Assembly: GCA_028023455.1 (NCBI GenBank)
Contig: JAQFVV010006354.1
Location: forward strand, 250,001 to 314,000
Direction: 5' to 3'
DNA length: 64,000 nt
Source: Epiperipatus broadwayi
Lineage: Eukaryota > Onychophora > Udeonychophora > Euonychophora > Peripatidae
Shown here: positions 58,870 to 64,000 of the stretch, one piece after another
Layout of the letters: each line of letters opens with the position of its first letter
How positions within the stretch are numbered: position 1 is the first letter of the stretch
The notes under the pieces: model-generated
What the model was told of the DNA's origin: nothing
Databases searched by the model: none
What the model saw: only the letters and a program-made list of their open reading frames with translations
Translations under genes and position numbers: made by a program

Positions 58870-59880
58870 AATTTAGTAATATATTGATTATAATTCCATC
58901 ATTACCTGGAGTTTTTTTCTTCTTTATAAATTTAATTGCATGGATCACTTCTTCAGTTAAAATCCTGGGCAATTCAGAACATATAATAGTTGTAGGAGGT
59001 ACTTTATCTTTATTACTATATTATTCTTTACATTTCATGATATCATCTCTTTCTTTAGTAATAGTTCCATGTTTTTTATTGCAGATATAAGTTTCCTACC
59101 AATACCAGAATATTGGTTTATATTACTCTTGTGGCTTTTATTCTCGTCTACAGCTTTCTTTGCTAGTTCACAATTATACTTTCTTATATTATTATCAACT
59201 CTTTCACACTATTTTATAAAATTCGAGATATTCTGTCTTTCTTAATGCATCATTTTTATATATCATCATATTCTTTTTTTTCTACATAAATTCTCTAGTC
59301 TCAGTAGAAATTTTATTGATCAATTGCTGCTTTTTTCTATCAGCTATCTTTGTTGCTGTTTTTAAAAGTCTATCAATTATTTTCCTATTAATTTAAATCT
59401 GAATCATGTTCAAAAGCTACTAATACTTGAGAATGATTTGCAAGTTGTAATTTAAATTCATGAGAATGTTTCTTGAAGATTAGAAATCTCAATTGTGAAT
59501 GTTGTTTTTCTTAATAATTTGTGTCTCTCTAGTTTTGCATTAATATGTATCTTACATCTTACTAATCAATAATCACTTCCTGTGTTGAATTTATTAAGGA
59601 CATTACAATCTTGAAATATGTATTTTTTGTTAGTCAAAATATAATCTAATTCTGCTCTACCTTCATTTGGATGCTCCCCCATCCATTTCCTTTTAACATT
59701 TTTCTCAAAAACAGAATTCATAATATAGTTTTTCTTTTTGTGTAAACTCCACAAGTCTCTGTCCTCCCTTACTTTTATTTCCACAACAAAATTTACATCC
59801 AGCACTTTCATCTTTCTTTTTTTTTTTTTTACCAATTCTAGCATTAAAGTCTCTGGATAACGATTTTAAAATGTTGTTAT
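58870..59880 (-). pseudogene. RTE-like LINE: endonuclease end and RT start
   Basis: Upstream part of the same LINE. The APE-type endonuclease is entered at DFNARIG (59832-59851), then RLVEFTQKEKLY, a W.GEHPNEGRAELDYILTNK block, and GSDY near 59566. The family's catalytic SDH histidine is tyrosine here, followed by a stop where the family has R. Then come LVRCKIHINAKL, ELAKKAVDENKS and PRILTEEVIHAIKFIKKKKTPGNDGI, the start of the RT. The endonuclease N-terminus is missing: the coding match stops at a (CA)n(TA)n microsatellite at 59887. This is a 5'-truncated, dead copy. Confidence 0.85.
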
Positions 59881-59886
59881 AAGTAC

Positions 59887-59887
59887 A

Positions 59888-59927
<40 letters not shown>

Positions 59928-59928
59928 T
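59887..59928. repeat. (CA)n(TA)n microsatellite
   Basis: About 12 CA units followed by about 9 TA units, at the boundary between the truncated LINE and the LTR-like sequence. Confidence 0.97.
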
Positions 59929-61000
59929 GTGGCCTGTCTATAGGTGGTATGACCCTAAGCAGAGAGGAGCCAAGCTCCTACATTAGGCCCTACTTGGACT
60001 CTGGTTAGGTACTATTAAAAGACTTACTATTTCCCAACCATTTTCTTTAACTATAACACTTGAATTTAGATAAGGTTAGTATTTATCCCAAGTTACTTTT
60101 ACATGATTAAACATTTCTAAAATAAGATGTATTTTAAATATAATCAATATGAGACTCGTTTACCTATAAACAGATCACATCCCCTTAACATTAAACAAAT
60201 ACAAAATATTTGTTCAATGGCATGAGAATACCCAGATACTCCTCCTTATTAAGTATCTACATACTCTCATGGCTTACAATAATATCCAATATATTATATT
60301 ATATTTATAACTATTAAGTTTTAATTTAATATGTTGGCTAATTACAGATAAACTTTGATTCCTATTATTTTTAATAATTAAGATTGGCAATAATCACAAG
60401 AATAACTTTACAATAAGGAGATCTCAGGATAATCATTGATTTATTAGTTCTTCATACTATCTATGGAATATCAAGAGGGATTTTACGGATTTCCATGGGT
60501 AGTGCACCAATTAAGAAAAGCTTATAATTTAAATCTATAATCAAGCTTTATATTTATATTTTTTAATACTTATTATTAAAATAATATTACTAACTAAACT
60601 GTAATTAACATTAATACTTTCACTAATAACTAATATATCGTTTAATTTCATATTAATAAACACACCTTAATAATTGGCAATGTCATCAATGACCTATGGG
60701 ATCAAGGCAGCATGTAGCAAATAAAAATCTCTATTAAGAGATGTGTGCTTATTAAACTGTTAGATTGCTCTAAACTGAATTGACTTTTCATTTTAATTTC
60801 AACTGTGCATTTTGATTTGGTGTGATGTGGTAAAAATGAGCCCAGAAAAGAAATGTAACATTTAGAATTTGAGAAAACTTTCAAAAACAATAATTTTAAT
60901 AATATTCATTACAAATGATTACAATAAACATTCCCATTAACATCTAATTTAAAATAACTTATAACAAAATGATATACAAATATATTATAATAACAATAAC
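59929..61000 (-). repeat. LTR-like repeat A, copy 2
   Basis: It begins TGTGGCCTGTC right after the microsatellite. The part at 60110-60500 shares ordered blocks with 30240-30640. In minus sense it lies downstream of the gypsy-like integrase at 63.4-64 kb, where a 3' LTR is expected. The other LTR would be outside the window, so the label is inferred from position and from the second copy. Confidence 0.45.
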
Positions 61001-61900
61001 AATAGAAAATTAATATTCGGAGTGTTTATAATTAAACAAAACTAACAATCTGCCATTGTATGTTGAGATATTTACCCCTATGTATGTGCCTACATATCAC
61101 ACATCCAGTTTATTAAACAATCATCCTCTCTTTTTCTTATTTTTTTTAATTCATGGTCTTTTATTTCAAACTTCCAAAATAATAATTATAATAAGGTTAT
61201 ATACTTAGTGATTAAGTAACAATACAAAAATAATTGAGAAAAGATTGTTATAATTCTGGAGGTTTACAAGAAAAACAAAATTAATACCTTTATATTTCCC
61301 ATAAGAAAATATCATCGTTTTTTGTTTATCCATTCGCACATGTAAACACACCCTGCCCTCTGGATTGTGTATATGTAGTGTTAAATACATTAGTATACCT
61401 TTCATACTAGGATATTGAGCATATTTGTTCATTTAAATGACTAATAATATTTAATCTCAACCTAATTATTAAATAACTTAATATAAACACTTGAATTAAT
61501 TGACTTAGTAATTGATTTAGTTCCCCCTATTGTACTAACAACTCATAGATTAAAACGTATAAATACCAACATTAGGAACAAGTTCTCTTTTACACTCTCA
61601 GCTAAAAGTATAATAACTTTAAATTTTCTTAGCGTTCTGGTTGTTCCACACTGCATAAACTTATAACATTTTTATTTTTTCCTTCTTTCTCTGAAGATTC
61701 TGCTTATCCTAAGATTCACGAGGTATTTGAGTTATTGCAACAATAATTTTTCCTTTTGTTCTTTGTTTAGTAATACAAAAAAATTTATTTATGGCTTGCC
61801 TTATTTATTCTAGATGACATATATTTCCATCTATATTATACGGCACACTTATGATTTCAATCAAAAATATATATGTCATGTAACATTTTTCTGTTAAACT

Positions 61901-62218
61901 TTATAGAAACTGACATTCCCGCCGGTATGGCTTAGAGTAAATACTTCTACCACTTATTGCAATTAGGATTTTATATGTAGCCAGAATAACAATGAACACT
62001 TCAGCTATTACTAATTTAGTTCTATTGACTCTTAAAAATATATACTTAGCTGTTTCCCAGAGATTTACCGTTCTTTTATTTATCCTTACTGAATATTGAC
62101 GGTGTTTACTTATTTCCTTTTGTTTATCACTGAAATTCATTTCCCACATGGCACAATTATTGTTCTCTTCCAGTGAGTATATTTGTTGATACTTTTTTAA
62201 TATGTATATTTTATTCAT
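61901..62218 (-). CDS. Unassigned 105-codon ORF with hydrophobic segment
   Basis: This is an open frame between the pol C-terminus and the LTR-like end of a gypsy-type element. It has a polar first half with two cysteines (NNCAMWEM region) and a run of mostly hydrophobic residues around positions 70-88 (LVIAEVFIVILATYKILIAI). In some LTR elements a third frame lies at this position. There is nothing specific enough here to call it one, and chance open frames are common in such AT-rich DNA. Confidence 0.25.
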   Translation of the reverse strand: MNKIYILKKYQQIYSLEENNNCAMWEMNFSDKQKEISKHRQYSVRINKRTVNLWETAKYIFLRVNRTKLVIAEVFIVILATYKILIAISGRSIYSKPYRRECQFL

Positions 62219-62939
62219 CTTCGATTATTTCCTCAATATATATTAATTTCAAAGAGATATCCAATATATCGATGCAGAGTTAAAATTCATTACTTTTTCT
62301 GTTTGTAAATAATAAGATTTTAGGAAATTTTAATCCAACTTTTTTAAAATATATATAACAAGAAAAGAAAAAAAACCTAGTTACCAATTCTTTACGATCA
62401 AGAAGAAGCTTTTTCTTTTTCTTCAATTTTATAGTAAAAGATTGCTTGACACTTTGTGATTGGTTGATATTTCCCACTTTTTCTATGAAACAAACATTTA
62501 TTTGCAAGTTTTGGTTTATTATTTTAAAATGACAATTTTGGTTTTTTTAAAAAAATATTGAAATATAATATTTTTTAGAATTTAAATAAAGATACAATTT
62601 ATTGTTTTAATTTTAGATCAGTATTTTGTAAAATTTATAAATATTTACTTATTAAATATAACAAGATTTGAATATAAACATTTTTTTTATTAAATCAAAT
62701 GCTCACAACCAATAATTATTGGTCTCTATAACGCATCATGTTTACAAGTTATAATTTAAACTTCACTGGTTTTAAATACTAAATGATATTAATTGTCCAT
62801 TTATCTGCATCTCTATTGACTCTATAGGTTATTATTTATATGTATCTTGAGTTAATTGTTTTACTTATCAGATCACTTATAAATTTCCATTAACTAAACC
62901 CAAGTTCAAACCCTATAATCAAATATGTCATTATTGTTT

Positions 62940-63400
62940 TTTCTAGTTTACTAAGTAAATATCACTGGGTTTAACAAAATTTAAAATTATACAACAAAAT
63001 TTTATTTTAGAATAGACTGGGCTAATAAAAAGTGCACAATATATATATAAATCCATGTATATTAAATGCATAACAATCTCTCCCCTCACTATTTTGTAGA
63101 AACTATGCTTACATAGTCTTAAATATTCTGGATTGGCGTGTTGTTGTTTTTTTTTTTTGCTTTGATAAGCTTGCCTCTTCAAAATCTCAGTTGTTGGACT
63201 TGCATTTTCATCTTCTTCCACTGCTTCACTTGTTTCTCTTGGGTATTGTTTAGGCATTTGGAATTCCTTTTTTTGTTTGTCATCTGCTTGATTTCCTTTC
63301 TTTTTCTGCTACATTTATTTGCATTGCATTATCACATGGTTTTGAATGGCAGTGATTAATGTGGTTTTTTTTTTACTTTTATTCCATCAACCCTTACTAC
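62940..63400 (-). pseudogene. gypsy-like pol C-terminal tail
   Basis: Minus-strand continuation of the integrase: IIEVVRVDGIKVKKK then a charged, low-complexity tail including PKQYPRETSEAVEEDENASP and RQAYQSKKKK. Such acidic-basic tails commonly follow the integrase core in gypsy-type polyproteins. After NPEYLRLCKHS the frame loses protein-like character. The open frame at 62943-63257 covers most of it. Confidence 0.6.
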
Positions 63401-64000
63401 TTCTATGATTTGGGCTGATGAATGATTTAATACTGTAGCTTCATCCCACTTTTTTCATAAAATATCTTTAAATAGTATTTTATCACCAATAATAAATATT
63501 TTGTCTTGCAGTAGTTTTCTCAAAGTTTTCTTTATTAGGAAGAAGCATACTTAGTTTAGTGTTAAGATATCTTCCCATTAGTAATTCAGCTGGGGATTTT
63601 CTATTACTGCTATTGGAATTGAATGTAGCAACGTATTAAATAAAGTGTCTTTAAAATTAGTTGTTTTCCTTTTATTTAATGTTCTTTTAAAATGGAACTG
63701 CACTTTCTGCCAAATCATTATACTGCACGTGGTAAGTTGGAGAATATAGATATATTTAACTCTCTGTTCACCTAAATATTTTTAAATTTGCTGGAAGTAA
63801 AATCAGAGCCATTGTCAGATACATTAATTTCAGATTAATCAAGATAAGAAAAACTTTCTCATAATTTTTTTTTATCGCTTCTTCTGAACTTGTATTTTTT
63901 ACAACTCTGTATTTTACCCAACTACATCTACAACTACTAGGAAAATATGATTTTTAAATGATCTTGGATATTCTATGGTCTATATGTATTTTTTACCAAG
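63400..64000 (-). pseudogene. gypsy-like integrase fragment, runs off window
   Basis: Remnant of an LTR-retrotransposon integrase (rve domain) on the minus strand, in several frames. It shows VKYRVVKNTSSEEAIKK, then SDNGSDFTSSKFKNI at about 63775-63820 (second catalytic aspartate present). Next is NDLAESAV, the counterpart of NGLAERAV with the catalytic glutamate, and PAELLMGRYLNTKLSMLLP at about 63540-63600, the family's PAELL.GR.LRT.L block. The first catalytic aspartate and the zinc-binding domain would lie beyond the window edge. Stops and frameshifts show it is dead. This element shares its probable LTR family with the remnant at 30-32 kb. Confidence 0.82.

Overview
This is a very A+T-rich eukaryotic window, almost certainly from an animal. 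I find no intact host gene, no multi-exon gene with recognisable product, and no rRNA, functional tRNA or CRISPR array. Every protein signature I can identify belongs to a decayed transposable element. The set comprises Penelope, jockey-like and RTE-like LINEs, gypsy-like LTR pol, Tigger/pogo, Merlin, piggyBac and hAT, plus tRNA-derived SINEs. A jockey-like LINE together with Merlin and Penelope hints at an arthropod or other invertebrate. That is an inference; the window alone cannot settle the species.

Layout. 1-3.4 kb: plain AT-rich DNA. 3.5-8.5 kb: Penelope reverse transcriptase and a separate Penelope C-terminal piece (both minus), a three-headed tRNA-derived SINE on minus, its body again on plus at 7.8 kb, and an inverted pair of a second SINE at 8.2-8.5 kb. 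10.4-16.1 kb: a Tigger (TIGD1-like) transposon on plus. It carries a 200-bp hAT-type MITE near its 5' end, and its transposase is split by a 3.5-kb insertion. The same protein resumes almost exactly on the far side. 17.3-19.5 kb: G-rich homopolymer islands that look like sequencing or assembly artefacts. 18.7-21 kb: a 350-bp direct duplication and a perfect 32-bp-arm hairpin. 21-27.6 kb: mostly featureless.

27.6-32.4 kb: long diverged inverted arms around a short hAT element (28.56-29.02 kb) and the pol C-terminus and LTR-like end of a gypsy-type element on minus. 33.8-37.4 kb: small tandem duplications and a fold-back repeat. 38.1-40.0 kb: a jockey-like LINE on minus with a 39-codon in-frame tandem duplication. 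40.07-41.37 kb: a young 1.3-kb fold-back structure bounded by a 14-bp direct repeat.

45.6-47.8 kb: a Tigger-type non-autonomous element lying 40 bp from an almost intact Merlin transposon. 48.26 kb on: a piggyBac 5' end with transposase fragment. 50.8-52.3 kb: a polyadenylated retroposon with an internal 624-bp duplication. 55.9-59.9 kb: an RTE-like LINE on minus, interrupted by about 1.5 kb. 59.9-64 kb: the LTR-like end and pol 3' end (integrase) of a gypsy-type element on minus, running off the window edge.

The genes do not form a pathway. The window reads as a graveyard of nested insertions, and the most useful content is the insertion order, the few elements with visible boundaries, and two unusual palindromic structures. 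I did not find an undescribed functional system I could defend.
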